Assembly (NCBI GenBank): GCA_003024785.1
Contig: PUQB01000195.1
Coordinates: 109,433-173,432, forward strand
Origin: Selaginella tamariscina
Lineage: Eukaryota > Streptophyta > Lycopodiopsida > Selaginellales > Selaginellaceae
DNA: 64,000 bases
Direction: 5' to 3'
The notes below the pieces were generated by a model, which saw only the letters and a program-made list of their open reading frames with translations, did no database searches and was not told where the DNA came from. The position numbers were made by a program, and so were the translations under genes. Of this stretch, positions 26,451 through 40,740 are shown one piece after another (within the stretch, counting starts at the first letter, position 1; each line of letters begins with the position of its first letter).

Positions 26451-27062
26451 TCAGCTGTTTATCTTCTTCTTAAGAGGTTTTGTTTCCAATAATGATGGAA
26501 AATTGTTTGAAACGTTCTTATATATGTGCGCGCGTGTGTGTATTTTTGGTACTGCTGCATAATCTATGTATATCCACGGTAACATATATACTTACAACGT
26601 GTAGAGAGATTCTATCTTGGAACTTGTCAATGGTATAGATGGTATGTCAATCCATTCTCATAAATAAGTGTACCAAATATTCTTTTCCCATTCATACAAG
26701 TATCGAATAATAGCTTAATACTAACACAAATAATGAGCTAAAATGGAAAATATGATTAGTTGATGAGCACATGTGTGGTTGTAGAATGAAGACGTTATAA
26801 CTCTCAGTTGAGGGGCTGTTAAAATGTCATGCAACAAACACAGAAGTAAAAGTCCGGTGCATAACTAAAATATATATTACGTACCATACTATAACAGAAG
26901 AATTAATCTTTTAGTATCGTACTAGTTACTTGAAGGTCGCCATCTTCCCCTTATGCTGCTTCATATTGGGCCCAAGTTAGTTGCACAAATTATGAATGCA
27001 GGACACAAGCGTGAATGACGTCTCCTTGAAGAACAGTCTTATCTCTGTCTTTCCACAGCAAA

Positions 27063-28241
<1,179 letters not shown>

Positions 28242-28251
28242 CACTTTGAAT

Positions 28252-30280
28252 ATGAAAAATGTATCTCCTTTAACCTTTAATGGATTATTGGTTTGTCACT
28301 ATCGTCTCCAATGGGTAACAAGACTACAAGGTCCTAGGCTTGGCTGCAATCAAACAATGTGTAAGAAACGCGACTTACAAAGAGGGGAATCGCTACAGCC
28401 AAAAGCAGTTGAAACTGGGTACTTACAACAAATATGTAGCGAACACTTGATCAAAATGTACAGCAAATGCGGAAGCATGAAGCATGCCCATGCCTCTTGA
28501 GAGCATGACTCATAGATGTTGTTTCATGGACCAATCTTATTCATGGATACGTAGAGAATGAAGGGCTTAGTAGCTTTAGACTTGTTCATGAACATGAACT
28601 GTGAAGCAGACTAGTCACATTCGTTGCTGCACCAAGCGCACAGGAAATGGCTAAGTGGGATAGAGAGTTTTGCTTGGAGAGAGAATGGTCATTCATAGAC
28701 AAGCTAAGGAGCTTGGTTTCGATCTAGAAATAGTTGTAGCAAACACCTTGATCGATATGTATAGTAAATGTGGTAGCATGCAGCGTGCACGAGCGTCTTT
28801 GATAACATGACCGAACGAGATGTCCTCTCGTGGACGAGTCTTATCTTGGATACATGGAGAAGGAAGAAAACTTGGTAGCCATGGAGTTAATTTTAACATG
28901 GACTGCGAACCGGACTCCTTCACGTACGTTACTGCTCTCAAATCATGTGCAGGCTTAGCCGAGAAAGTGAGAGAGACAGGCAGTTTTGGCTAAACAAGGG
29001 AATGGCTGTACATTGCGAACTCAGAAGACGTGGATTTGATTCCGATGTGTATGTCGCAAGTAGTTTGGTAGAGCTATATAGTAATGCGGTTGTATGCAGC
29101 AGGCTCAGGCTGTTTTTGATAAGACCATCTACCGGGATGTTGTGTTTGTGGACCAGTCTCATTCTTGGATACTTTGAAAATGGGGAGAGTCCTGTAGCTT
29201 TAGACTTCTTCTCAAGGATGACATGTGAACCAGACAGTGTTACATATATTGCTGCACTCAAGGCAGCCTTGACTGTTAAGAACCTAGAGAAAGGGCTAGC
29301 CATCCATGGACAAGCTAGAGAATGTGGACTCGACAAAGATATAGCTGTAGCAAACACACTATAGAATTGTACAGTAAATGCAATAGTATGATACGTGCAT
29401 GGGATGTTTCGTAAGCATGATCCAACGAGACGTCTCTCATGGACCACACTGATTATTGGATACGTGGAGAATGGGGAAAGCTCAGTAGCTCTGGAGTTAT
29501 TCGTGAGCATGGACTGTGAACCTGATTCAATCACATATGCTGCTGTAAAACATGTGAGAGCTACCTGCACAGGCACTGGGGCAAAGCCTTCATGCTCAAT
29601 GTTGTAAGCTCGGTATGGAGCAAGTTCAAGTGGTAGCAACCACATTGGTGGATTTCTATGGGAAGTGCGGCAGATGGGGTTTGCTGAGCATGTGTTCAAC
29701 AATGCATTCTCGAGATAGTATATCATGGAGTGTCTTGATATCAGGATACAGCTCAATGGGGAACACATCTCAGGTGTTTAGTCTTGTCCACACAATGCAG
29801 GAATGCAGTATACAAATGGACGATATTACAGTAATGCTGATCCTCACAGGTGTAGTCGAGCTGGGACAGTTTGAGGAAGGTTTAAGATGTTTCCAGAACA
29901 TGTTTAGATACGTATCAGCCCCACAATGGAGCATTACCACTGTGTGATCGACATGCTGGGTAAAAGCAAACAGGTTACAAGAAGCATTACAGATTGTCCA
30001 GAGTATGCCATTCCAAGCCAACCATGTGGCATGGACGACCTTGTTAGGAGCCTGCAGGAACTATAACAACTTGGAAATCGCCAAGGTTGCATATGATGCG
30101 TTAGTCACTCGGGATATAGTGGAAGCTGCACCTGCTTATGTTCTCATGGGTGAGATCTACAAGAATTTGGGTATGCCACAGGAGTGTGAGCATGTAGAAG
30201 CATACGAAATATGTAAACTCCATGAAAAGAATCTATGTAATATATACCTCAGATGCATTACACATCCACAAGCTATATAG
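28252..30280 (+). pseudogene. PLS-class PPR protein, frame-broken
   Basis: An intronless array of pentatricopeptide repeats. PPRs bind organellar RNA one base per repeat. Typical motif ends recur: HLIKMYSKCGSMKHAHA (28445), NTLIDMYSKCGSMQRARA (28740), SYILGYFENGESPVALDF-like at 29160, TLVDFYGKCG (29630). The end, ALQIVQSMPFQANHVAWTTLLGACR through EAAPAYVLMGEIYKNLG (30000-30170), is an E motif; no DYW domain follows. At least several shifts and stops interrupt it, so it is broken as written. It is a different gene from the DYW-PPR at 55-59 kb. Confidence 0.8.
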
Positions 30281-31349
30281 TTACACAGTATACATGTATT
30301 GTCATGTCTCTGTGGGACTTAATACTCGCTGCTCGAAGTGTATATCCAGAACGGGTATTTTGTTGATAAAGCGTTTGATGAGGTAATGTACGCGTTAAAC
30401 CGGAGTTCATTAAAGATTAGCCTGTTGGTTAGGGTAATGATTAAGTTATTAACTTAATTATAATAAGTTTGATATAAATAAATAAGAAAAAGGAAAAATA
30501 AAACTGCATTAGTGGTTTTTTACATCAATGTGATGAATAGGTGTAATGATATTACAGTGAACACAGAGCAACTCATACCTGGACCGTATACGGTCGTGTA
30601 CACGATAAAATAAAAGAAAAAATTACATTTATACATCCGAAATTTATCATATTTATATATAATATTTTGATTTTTAAAATAATAATATTAATTAAAAATG
30701 TATTTTTATATATGTTTATGATTTTCATTTAAAATATTATAAATTAACTATTTCTAATTAAAATTATATTTATATATATCACTGAAACTTTAATTGAAAA
30801 ATTCATAAATTTTAAAATTAAAAGTTAATATTTTAAAAAAAATAATAAAAATTTATAATTAATTTATTTTATTATATTTAGGTCCAAAATACAACGTCTT
30901 AAACATAATATATCATATAAAAATATAACTATTTTAAAAATATTTCATTTTTTAAACTTTTTAACATTTAACACTTAATAAACTTCAATTATAAATATAT
31001 TTTTAGTTAATGTTATTATTTTAAAAAGGTATAGTTTTTTATATATGTTTATAATTGAAGTTTTTGAAAGATATATGTACTGTAACAAAACTTGCAACAT
31101 CAACTTTCGAATAATGACATTGATCCAATCATTTTTAAAGTTGAAACATGTACGTATGCATGTGTGCGTGTGTGTATTTAATGCATCTGATTTTGCCTTA
31201 CGAATTTCATTCTCGCAAGTTTAAGGCTGCAAAATCTAACTATTACGCTTACAATAAGGAGGTGATGATTATCGATTATCTAAAGAATAGCGTTGTTTCT
31301 TAAAAAGTTCACCATATATCGCTATTATCTATAGTGACCACAACAACCT
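30281..31349. other. AT-rich intergenic DNA with dispersed AT repeat
   Basis: No gene. 30610-31070 is extremely AT-rich and resembles, in patches such as ATTTATCATATTTA and AACATTTAACA, the foldback repeat at 61.7-62.6 kb. Confidence 0.5.
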
Positions 31350-31650
31350 TCAACAACTCTGCTATGTAGAAGCCATTCTACCTTTATAGATACTGAATGA
31401 AAGCTCTGTATACCCAGACATATACATGCATAACACGAACGAAAGCTCTATAACAGACATGTTATGCATATGGGTGTTTGATATCTCTGTTTTAGCTATG
31501 TTGTTGAAAACATTGTGAAGTCGTCTTGGGTACGTTTGAAATTGTTGTTATCATGTATTATGTTCATAATGCAAACACAAATATATACTTGCATTATATT
31601 GAAGTTCTTGTGTACAGATTTGTGGCTCTATGTTATATAACATTCTGTAG

Positions 31651-33116
31651 GATGATAGGTGTATACTGCCAACACGTACAGTTCGAGCTTGCATTATATT
31701 TGTTCTACAAGATGCAAGAGGCATGGAAATTCACCCCAAGATTCTGGAGATGGCCTCGAGTCGGATATCTTCATTGGGACTGCTCTTGTGAACATGTACA
31801 ATAAGTGTGGTGTGTAATATTCACTCATACACACGTTTGTTTATGTGCGTATGTGCAAGCACATAATGTCAAGTATTCATACGCGTGTGATAGAGGGAGG
31901 GGAGAGATGTTGGTGAAGATGTATCCATATATACATCCTACAACAACAGTATAGCATATATATTACAGTGATTAGTGTGGTGGATGCATGGAAGCTTTCA
32001 AGAGGCTGAAAGAACGAGACATAATCTCCACTGCAATGATAGCATCTTGTTAAATGAGGCACAACCTCGCGAGATATATAATTTACATGAGAATGCAGTT
32101 TTTCTCTCTCTAATAGTTTTTCCAGATTAGCAAGATGGTGTTCTCCCAAGAATCTTTAATGCATTTGCAAATGCAAAACACGTCCATGAAGGGATATTTG
32201 TTTATGGTCCAGTTAGATTACAAGGCCTTGAAACTGGTGTCGGAGTTATGAATGCATGTTTGGCAGCTCTATGAAGCACGAAAAATCTTTGATAGCAATG
32301 CCTGAAAAAAGTGGTTACATACGCTCTATGCATAAAACGGGTACGTTGTGGTGCGTGTGTGTGTGTAATATGTCTACATATGCCCAACACGGGCGTTATA
32401 ATGAGACTCTTGGCCTGTTCAACAGATTGGTCTTGGAAGTGTACAAGCAGATAATGTTACCTTTGTGAGTGTCTTATCGGCTCTGAGTCACTCAGTTTCT
32501 GTATTGGACGGCTACAACTGGTTCGTTCCATGGTTCGGTGTTTCACCGACGGCTGAGATATATGGATGGGTGGTGGATTAACATACCGGATGGTACACTT
32601 TGGATGGCCTTGCTTGGGGCCTGTCGGATTCAGAACAAGATGGAGCAGGCCAAAATTGCTTCTGAGCGTGTACTTGAAGAGAATCCAAACCGTTCTGGTG
32701 CATATATCGTGCTGTCTAACATATACGGTTGCTGGGGAATGGGAGAAAGTTAACAGGTATTCCTGATACTAGAATGGTAAATTACATAGCGCACACACGG
32801 ATACACATGTTTACATGTACACATACAAACGCATGCATATATACACATATAACCCCACGTTCTTACTTACGGTTCTGCTCCTCTCACATGGACTGCACGG
32901 TGTTGACGATGAGCACGAAGACAGTTTACTGGCTTATCACAGTGAGAGGTTGGCAGTGTTTATTGTTATTAAAATATACATTGTTTAAAACCTTTATTGA
33001 ATTAATGTGATCCAGGTTGGCTATTGCATTTGGGCTTATTAGCACGCCTCCTCAGGCAAGTACTTTCTCTCTCTCTCTCTCTCTCCCTCTCTCTCTAATA
33101 ATATATTATATATATA

Positions 33117-33153
<37 letters not shown>

Positions 33154-33354
33154 TACACACGCGTAAATTCAAGAACACCCATATGCAAATCTCTGTCTGT
33201 GTGTGTAAATGTACACGTGTACATAGATATGCACGCATACATGATATTACGTGAAAGAAACAGGATCATACTGTTACGGAAGTTTATCTCAAGCACGTGA
33301 AATACTCGTAAGAGATTCACATCTGGAGTTTGCTCCTGCAAAGATTATTGGTGA
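31651..33354 (+). pseudogene. DYW-PPR duplicate, 5'-truncated and broken
   Basis: Copy A partner of the gene at 55348-59189. It starts at the equivalent of exon 3 (RMIGVYCQHVQFELALYLFYKMQE) and keeps pieces of the following exons ([66 protein letters not shown]). Exons 1-2 are absent, most of the large repeat exon is deleted, and the E+ and DYW regions have lost key parts, including the C-x2-CH zinc site. It cannot encode an editing factor. Confidence 0.88.
33066..33151. repeat. (CT)n / AT-rich / (GA)n inverted microsatellite
   Basis: A long CT run, about 20 bp of AT-rich sequence, then a long GA run: the two arms are complementary and could form a hairpin. It lies in the intron matching the GC-AG intron of copy B, where only the CT arm followed by TA is present. 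Confidence 0.85.
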
Positions 33355-33798
33355 ACCGGGTAGGTGTGCGTGTGTGTGTTGTGTTTCATATGCATATGTA
33401 CACATATATGCACAATGCAATGCTTTCACTATTCCTCTGTGAAACGTGCAGTGAGTACTCAGCCAAATGTGGGCCATGAAATATGCCGTGAATATGGAAA
33501 TACTTGCCTGCATTATTTGGTAAACGTGACTTTTGAAAAAATTTATAAAATATGATGTAAATTCATTTCTTAGTGCAAATGTCACGGTATCATCTTATAT
33601 TATAATAAATTAATTATATATGTAAGGAACAGCCAATCTTGAAATCAACTAGTCTGAGAATTCTACAAAATATTATATTTACATATAATTTAAAAAAAGT
33701 CTTTGGTAGTTCAGTTAAGTTCTAAAAAAGACACTATCCTTGTCGTGATATGCAGGGAATTTGACTCTTCTTGTTGTTGTGTGCTATATTCGGCAAAA

Positions 33799-36295
33799 AT
33801 GGACTCTGGGCAGCGTCGTCTCCATGAACTTGGATACAAGCAGGATCTGCAGCGATCATTATCGTAAATTCTCTCTCTCTCTCTACACACACACGCGTTA
33901 ACACCTACCTGTGCCTAGTTAGTTATGTATATATAGAGAGGGTGTGTTCTTATTCAAGGTAATAATTCCAGGTTTTGGGGAATGCGTCCTTGTGCTTCTC
34001 ATGTGTATCAATAATAACTGGGATCACAACAACTTATAACACGGGGTTAACATACGGAGGACCAGTATCCATCGTATATGGATGGATATTGGTATGTATA
34101 TTCAGCATGTGCATTGCTCTTTCGATGGCTGATTTGCTCGGCGTATCCTACTTCTGGCGGTTTGTATTTTTGGAGCTTCAAATTAGCAGGACCAAGATGG
34201 GGTCCTTTCATGTCATGGATGACTGGTTGGTGAGACCCATATACATACTCACATGCATATATAGACATTACACACGGGATTTTCTATATAAAACAAGCAT
34301 TAAGTAATGCATCTAACTTATTGACAAACGATATAAAGGGTTTAGTCGTCATTTGCATCTCTCTGTACATATATAGATTCAGACACACCCGCACACACAC
34401 TAGTTTGTTCTGATATATATATATGGACATGTATATGCAGTGCATATCTATGCATATGTATTTGTATACATGTTCATGCATAAGTGTACTCTAGATATGC
34501 TATCTTTTATGCATCTTTCTGCATACCAATAGCACAAACACAGTCTCTTTTTTTTCAGGTTTAACTCTGTAGGACAGGTAAATGGATTTGGTTATGTAAA
34601 TTTTTGATGGCTGAAGTTTTGAAGTGCAGTGGGTGGGAACCCAGTGTTTTTTTCGGTTTAGTGCGACTATTACAAGTGGTTATTCTTCTTTGCACAGGTA
34701 TGTATATACACATATGTATCTGTATACACCACTATTGATGGTAGTGCAGGATATTATCCATCTAAATACGTTGCTATCGGCATGTACGCTGGGATTTTGT
34801 TAGTTGGGGCTGATCAACAGCCTTGCAGTTCACTGGCTATCTTGGCTGGGTTCTCTGGCTGCTCTTTGGAACATATTGGGTAAGTTCTCACGTTTATGTA
34901 TGCATGTGTAAATTCATGCATATGTTTGAGAGAGAGACGTGTACTTTGTTGTGTAGGTGTGTTTGTTATGGGAACCATTTTACTAGTAATTTCACCACGT
35001 CAAAAGGCATCATTCGTTTTTACTCATTTCAACGAGGACAATGGGGCTGGAATAGATAGTAAACCATATATTCTTAATAGGACTTCTCATGAGCCAGTAT
35101 ACCCTTCTCGGATATGATGCTTCTGCTCACATGGTACGATTCACACACACACTGTTTTATTACATATGTATATATAGACAGAAGAAACTAAGACTGCGGA
35201 CACGTCAGGTGCTCTTGGAATAGTGGGTGCTGTGGGAGGTTCAGTGGTTATTGGAACGTTCTTTATTCTTTCGCTAGTTTTTACAAGTGTGGACATTCCA
35301 CACTTACTAGACACAAGCAATGGTACCAGGGATATGCTGTTGCACAGATTGTGTACGATTCTTTCAAGAGCCAGTACGGAAATGGAAAGTGGGGCGTTTA
35401 CTTGCTAATCATCCCTTGTGGTGCTATCTTTATGTGTGGATTGACAGGTGTCACAGCTACTTCTAGGTAATGCACACATTATATATAGTACACAGTATCT
35501 GTGTAATTGATTGAAGAGAGATGCATATGTGTTTCTGTGCTGATTGTGTGTAAGTTAAGTTCTGATGGTGAAATGTCATGCTAATGCAATATGATATCCT
35601 TTTTATTACATTATGTACGTCTTTGTACCCGCCAAACACACACACACCTTTTTTGCAGGATGACATATGCATTTTCTAGAGATGGAGCTCTACCTTTCTC
35701 GAGATTATGGCACATGTTGAATAAAGAGGACGTCCCGATTAACGCAGTTTGGATGTGCACCCTCATTGCGTTTATCGTTGTTTTACCAGTAAGTGGCATC
35801 TTATTAATATATAAATAATGACATGAGCTATAACACACGCGCAGACACTTTTGTGTAGGTTTGCCTCATAATCTATTGTCTCTCTCTCTCTCTCTCATAC
35901 ACACACACACACAAGTAACTTGTTGGGCATTTATCAGTACTTGGGGAGCGCAGTGGCATTTCAAGCAACAGTTTCAATTGCACAATTGCATTGAACATCG
36001 CATATTCCCTGCCAATACTACTCCGAGTGACACTAGCACGAAACAGGTTCATACAGGGACCATTCAACCTTGGAAGGTTCTCCCTTATTATTGGATGGTT
36101 AGCTGTACTCTGGGTTATGCTAACTACTGTAATATTCTGCCTACCAGTAGCCTTTCCTGTTACCGTCGAGACACTGAATTATACACCAGTTGCTCTGGGT
36201 GTCCTATGCATCTCAACTCTGGCTTACTGGGCTTAAGTGGGAGATACTGGTTTAAAGGACCTGTACCGAATATACATCGCTCTGATGCTGTATGA
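33799..36295 (+). pseudogene. BAT1-like amino acid transporter duplicate (copy A), frame-broken
   Basis: Duplicate of the minus-strand gene at 52252-54876 with the same exon order. The upstream start ATG of copy B is altered, leaving the ATG of MDSGQRRLHELGYKQDLQ at 33799. Readable blocks: ITTTYNTGLTYGGPVSIVYGW, SPRQKAS.VFTHFNEDNGAGIDSKPYI, GALGIVGAVGGSVVIGTFF, MTYAFSRDGALPFSRLWHMLNKEDVPINAVWMCTLIAF, and the C-terminus FKGPVPNIHRSDAV with stop at 36293-36295. Several short shifts interrupt the frame. At the very C-terminus copy A has the family-like frame while copy B is shifted. Confidence 0.85.
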
Positions 36296-36453
36296 AATTC
36301 ATGTTTGTAACCATGGAGATACACATGTACCTCTTTGCTGATTTATTTCTATATATCAGTTCCTTCATTGTCATATCTCCAGAGTCTACTAATAAACATC
36401 AACACACACACAGTGGGGCGTGTATTGGTCCATGTGCTTACAGCTTTCACATG

Positions 36454-38390
36454 TATTTTTTTTTGTTTACATTTTTTTAATGCTTTCAATCCGTAGGGTA
36501 CTAAAAATCCATTCACAAATATATGTAAATAAGAAATCGGTAGGTATGAAAATCCATTCACAAGTACATTGAAATGAAAAAGTATGTTAATCTAGATTAA
36601 AGATAATCCACAAGAAATTTATATACTTTTAAAAAAAATTACTTAAATTTTCTTTATATCGTAATAATAAGGGTCCCTCTAAAAACTATTAAATAAAATC
36701 CGGCCCATGACATGCCATACGTAACTGTGCTTCGTTAAAACAAAAGCATGTCAATTTTAATCACACAGTCTAAAAAAGACGTGTCATTGTCACATTTAAA
36801 TTTTAAAAAAATTATCATTTCACCAGGATTATGGTGGATATACATATGTGTGTATAATGGTATACCTCCTTTCATTGATATTTCCTAAACTAGGGTTCAC
36901 CTGTACAATGGCATTGTCCTCACACTCCATGGGTTTTCGGTGGGTGACGATGGTCTGGCTGTAGCACCAGATCCCTGTGTCTAAATTCTCCTCGTGGTAT
37001 TGGTCTTCAAAATAAAAGTCAATCATCATCACCATCATTGTCCTCCACAAATTGATACGTGAGTTTATAACTTCCAGTTCTTCTTTCATGAATCCTAGAC
37101 CTTTTCATGGGCTTAGCATCCAAATCACAAGTATCCAGTATTATCCAAATATTGTAATGAAATCCCTTCCTACTAAGTATTATAGATGCTCCTGCCAAAA
37201 CTAGATCCTTATATGTAACTTGTATGGTTCCTAAAATCTAGTGGAGAATGAGAAATACGGTTATTTGTTTATCCTTGTCGGGGTTGTGTAAGGTGTGAAG
37301 CTCACGTAGCAGCCCTATTACATAAGTCTCCCCAATCTACCTTCCTACCCTATTCACTCAGAGATGATAGACATACCTTATTTTTCTTGTTGAACTTTGC
37401 ATGTTTCTCCATAATCCAAAAGTAGTCATTATTGTCTTGAATACGACTCTTGGGGCTCCCATAATACAAAGGTTGGTGCTGCATTAGAAGTTTTTTGCTT
37501 CTATAGGAACTATGATCAATATGTGCCTGTATGTAAGTATGAACATCGAGATTACTTTTAAACACTCCTTGGATTGTGGTAATCCGAATGCATCCCTAAT
37601 TATTACTGGTTAGTGTGAAGGTTGCTCCATGTAATTATAGCACTTTGAACTATATACATATGCATTGATTGCCCGATCAACCAAGTGTTCCTCTTGATCA
37701 TCCAATGTTTGTCAACAAAGGTGTTAAAGTAATTTTTCAATTGTTATCGTTGTATCTAGTCTTCGATGTTGATGATCAAATTGGGTGATGGCTGGGCCAT
37801 GGGGTATAGGTTGCGACTCGAGTTGTGGCCATGTGAAAGATTCGCTTCCAACATCAATGCATGATTCCATCTTATCGAATTGTTGATGTTAAAGATTAAT
37901 GGATATGGGGGTAGACTCTCCCAATTAGGAATGGAAAAGATTTCTAAAGATACACCTAATTAGATTGGAAATCTAAATTCTAAACTATCGAATTGAGAAG
38001 AAGAAGAAGACAATTTTGCAAAAGGAAGAATATTAAAGTTTTTGTTGCTCCATCGTTCTCAATTATGGCTTGTCAATTTTTTTTTATTCAACCACCTATC
38101 ATCTTCTAATTTATCCACCTTAATGATATCTTGATTTTTGTTAAATTTTATAGAGGATTTCCCAATTTTAGATGTTGTGCTCCTCAGTTTTTCCCAAGGA
38201 AATCTTTGCCCTTTAGGAATGGTCTCACACTCATGTGAACCATCTTGTTCATATCTTTGAAAGATCTTGTTTACATGAACCATCCAAATAGTAATGTTCT
38301 TTTCTTCACTCCATCTTCCATAGTATTAACGTGTCCTTCATGTATTGCAATTACTACTTGATTAATCTTTTGCCCTTCTTCTAGTTCATC
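36454..38390. other. Intergenic DNA, no recognised gene
   Basis: Just past copy A there is a short direct repeat (AAAATCCATTCACAA at about 36506 and 36550). Minus-strand open stretches near 36829-37089 and 38059-38283 are lysine-rich with no known domain; they may be transposon remnants. Confidence 0.35.
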
Positions 38391-39200
38391 ACTTGTACTT
38401 TTTTGGTGAGAGTGATTCTTTAAGGTGTAAGAAATGATATTTTTGCCTTTGTCATGGGGTATAAGTGAGAGTACTTTTTTATGGTGGTGTAGGGCATGAG
38501 TCTATCTAGGTCATTTGGAGCATAACCTTAAGTCTCTTGCATTTGAGTTTGTTAAAGCTAAATTTTTCTACAGCACTAATCATATTGGTGGTCGCCACCG
38601 TCAACCCGTAACATGAATTTCATGAAATAGTGAATTGCTTAGAAATGAAATTTTAAAAGGTTGGAAAAGAGTAAGGATGGTAAGGTATATAACAAGTAGT
38701 ACTGCAAATCTTGATGTAATAGGGAAAAGAGATAAAAAAATACTAGGGAAGAAAAAAACAAAGCAAAATATTGTATTTAGAGTAAGAAGAGAGTATATAT
38801 TATATTTATATAAAGGTACATAGTACAATAATTAATACCCTTTATATTCCTATCTCCATTTATTTATACCCTTATTTCTAGTTTAATATTTGTAGTTATT
38901 GTACATTTTCTTAAATCTTATCTAGTTAGTTACATAACTTCCTCGATGCCATTATAATAATTACTCCTTGGGTGTATTTGTTGATATATTTGAATATTGT
39001 TTTTGTATTTTCTTATTATATTATTCAAAGAAACACATGTAACTTAGAACTCCTATGTTAATTAGATACTACTGTAATAGAGTTGTGCTAAAAACTTAAT
39101 GTTATTTGCACATGGTGATGGTGGTGGTGATGTTGGATAATCACTTTGTGGCCATGTAAGGGTTAAAACTTCAATAATGATTCAATGGTTGATTTTATAT
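38391..39200 (+). repeat. Relic related to the insertion at 42904-44640
   Basis: Two patches match the right half of that insertion in direct orientation: about 38440-38560 (GTCATGGGG, GGGCATGAG, CTAGGTC) with 44350-44450, and about 39108-39190 (CACATGGTGATG, GGGTTAAAAC) with 44563-44637. Unrelated AT-rich DNA separates them. Confidence 0.5.
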
Positions 39201-39869
39201 ATTTATATATAATAACATATAGATTAAATCCTAAGGAGGTTTAATATTTTTTATAATATTGATAGGACAATTCTAAGGATAGTGTTTTAAAAGTTTATTA
39301 TTAGAAAAGTCATTGTACTTTGTTGAGAGATGAATAATGGATATTAATATTGAATTCGGATGCTAAATTAATTACTATAATAAAGATTTTAATTTTGCCC
39401 ATCTTCTTAAATAAATTCCTTTAAGGAAATCATATTGAAGCTAAAACTTGAAATTAAAATTTTTTTTTTTCTTTCAAAATTATTATTAATCGAAGTTTGA
39501 TTTATACAATTCAAATTAAAATACTTCAAATATAATTAAATACTCTTGACTACTAATCATGTTGAAGAATTATCTAAAAGCTTTCTTCAACATGACTTGT
39601 ATAGGTTATGACTCGTTAATAATAATATATGATGAAATTAGTTGGGAAAATACAACTAAATAAAACCTTATAAGAAATAATGACGAACAAAGTTGTGATT
39701 TATAAAATATGCTTTACCTATATAATTCAAAAGAGTCATGGTTACCACCTTTTGTGCTTTATTGTATAGAATTTAATTAAGGACATTAATTCAAATTTGA
39801 AAAACACAATGAAATACAAAGACTCTTTGTGATTGAGGTTACGACTTCAAGGTTACTTATTTAGACCTT

Positions 39870-40225
39870 AGAAGGCTCAAATTTGACCTAATTCCTACCC
39901 TTAAACCCTACTCAAAGGGGGTGGGAGTGGGTTAGGGAAATCCTAGGGGTGTTTCTAACCCTATTTAATATGCCAAACTCATTTTCACTAATTGAAAACC
40001 TAACTAGGACGTCAAAATTAAGGGAGAGTTTTCTAGAAGATAAGTTATAGCTTCGCCTAGAGTTTCTCAAGGTATTTAGTAACAACTGGCCAGACTACCC
40101 CTAAACACATAAGTGCACTAAGCGGGCTATTTCTCACTACATTTAGGGTCCATCAACATAGTACAATAGATAATAACAGTCAACGTCCAAAGTAAAGAAG
40201 AGTCATAGTAAAAACTATGACAATT
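39870..40225 (-). repeat. Inverted repeat arm, partner 42904-43262
   Basis: Reverse complement of the left end of the 42.9-44.6 kb insertion, ending in the same hairpin (GTCATAGTTTTTACTATGAC on the minus strand). Shared blocks include CTATGTTGATGGACC and AGGAAACTCTAAGCGAAGC-like sequence. It lies just outside the 5' LTR of the element at 40318. Confidence 0.75.
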
Positions 40226-40317
40226 ATGTAAGCTATTTTTTAGCTTCTTTATCTCCTTCCAAGTCCAATCACAAAGGATTGAGACAATGTTCAACACCTT
40301 GTAAAACAAAATGTAAT

Positions 40318-40740
40318 TCTCATGAACCACCATAAGTTGATGTTAGTATATACCAATACTAGAATATTCCCTTTAAAATATTTTAAATTAAGGAACTAAT
40401 AATCCAAATTTAAAATCAAATTCCAAGTTTAGATTTAGAACTAGAAGTCCAAATTCAAATTCCAGAACCAAATTTATATTGGTGGTCAGGGACACCAAGT
40501 CCTAATATATAAAGGAGACCAGGGTTAGGGTTTCAATATTTCAGTTCAACACAAGTTATGGGCCGATCTCTTATTTAACTAGCTTTCTCTTTTATTTCTC
40601 TTTTTCTTTTACATTCATAAATAAGATTCAATTTTTCTTCATATTCTATTCTTGGTCACAGCCTTGGCAATTTGAACCTAAATCCTGCCTCTAAATCGAA
40701 TCAAGTCATTGTTGTGTTATAGAAATGGTTGTGGTAACAC
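40318..40740 (+). repeat. 5' LTR of old chromovirus-like element
   Basis: Matches 47315-47912 over CATGAACCAC, CAATACTAGAATAT, ACACCAAGTCCTAATATATAAAGGAG and CAACACAAGTT. AATATATAAAGGAG looks like its TATA-type promoter. Boundaries are approximate. Confidence 0.75.

Larger units (their letters stand above)
31350..36453 (+). repeat. Segmental duplication, copy A (inverted partner 52105-58597)
   Basis: Collinear in reverse complement with copy B, including introns, from CTATGTAGAAGCCATTCTAC (about 31365) to TTTCACATGTATT (about 36453). It begins within intron 2 of the DYW-PPR, so the 5' end of that gene is absent, and ends just past the transporter's 3' UTR. By eye the last transporter exon differs at only about 2-3% of positions. 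Introns differ more in microsatellite length; copy A is about 1.4 kb shorter. Confidence 0.92.

Noticed and set aside
38635-38823. Lysine-rich 62-codon frame
   Set aside because: Low-complexity AT-rich region with no domain, no homologous context and no splice partners.
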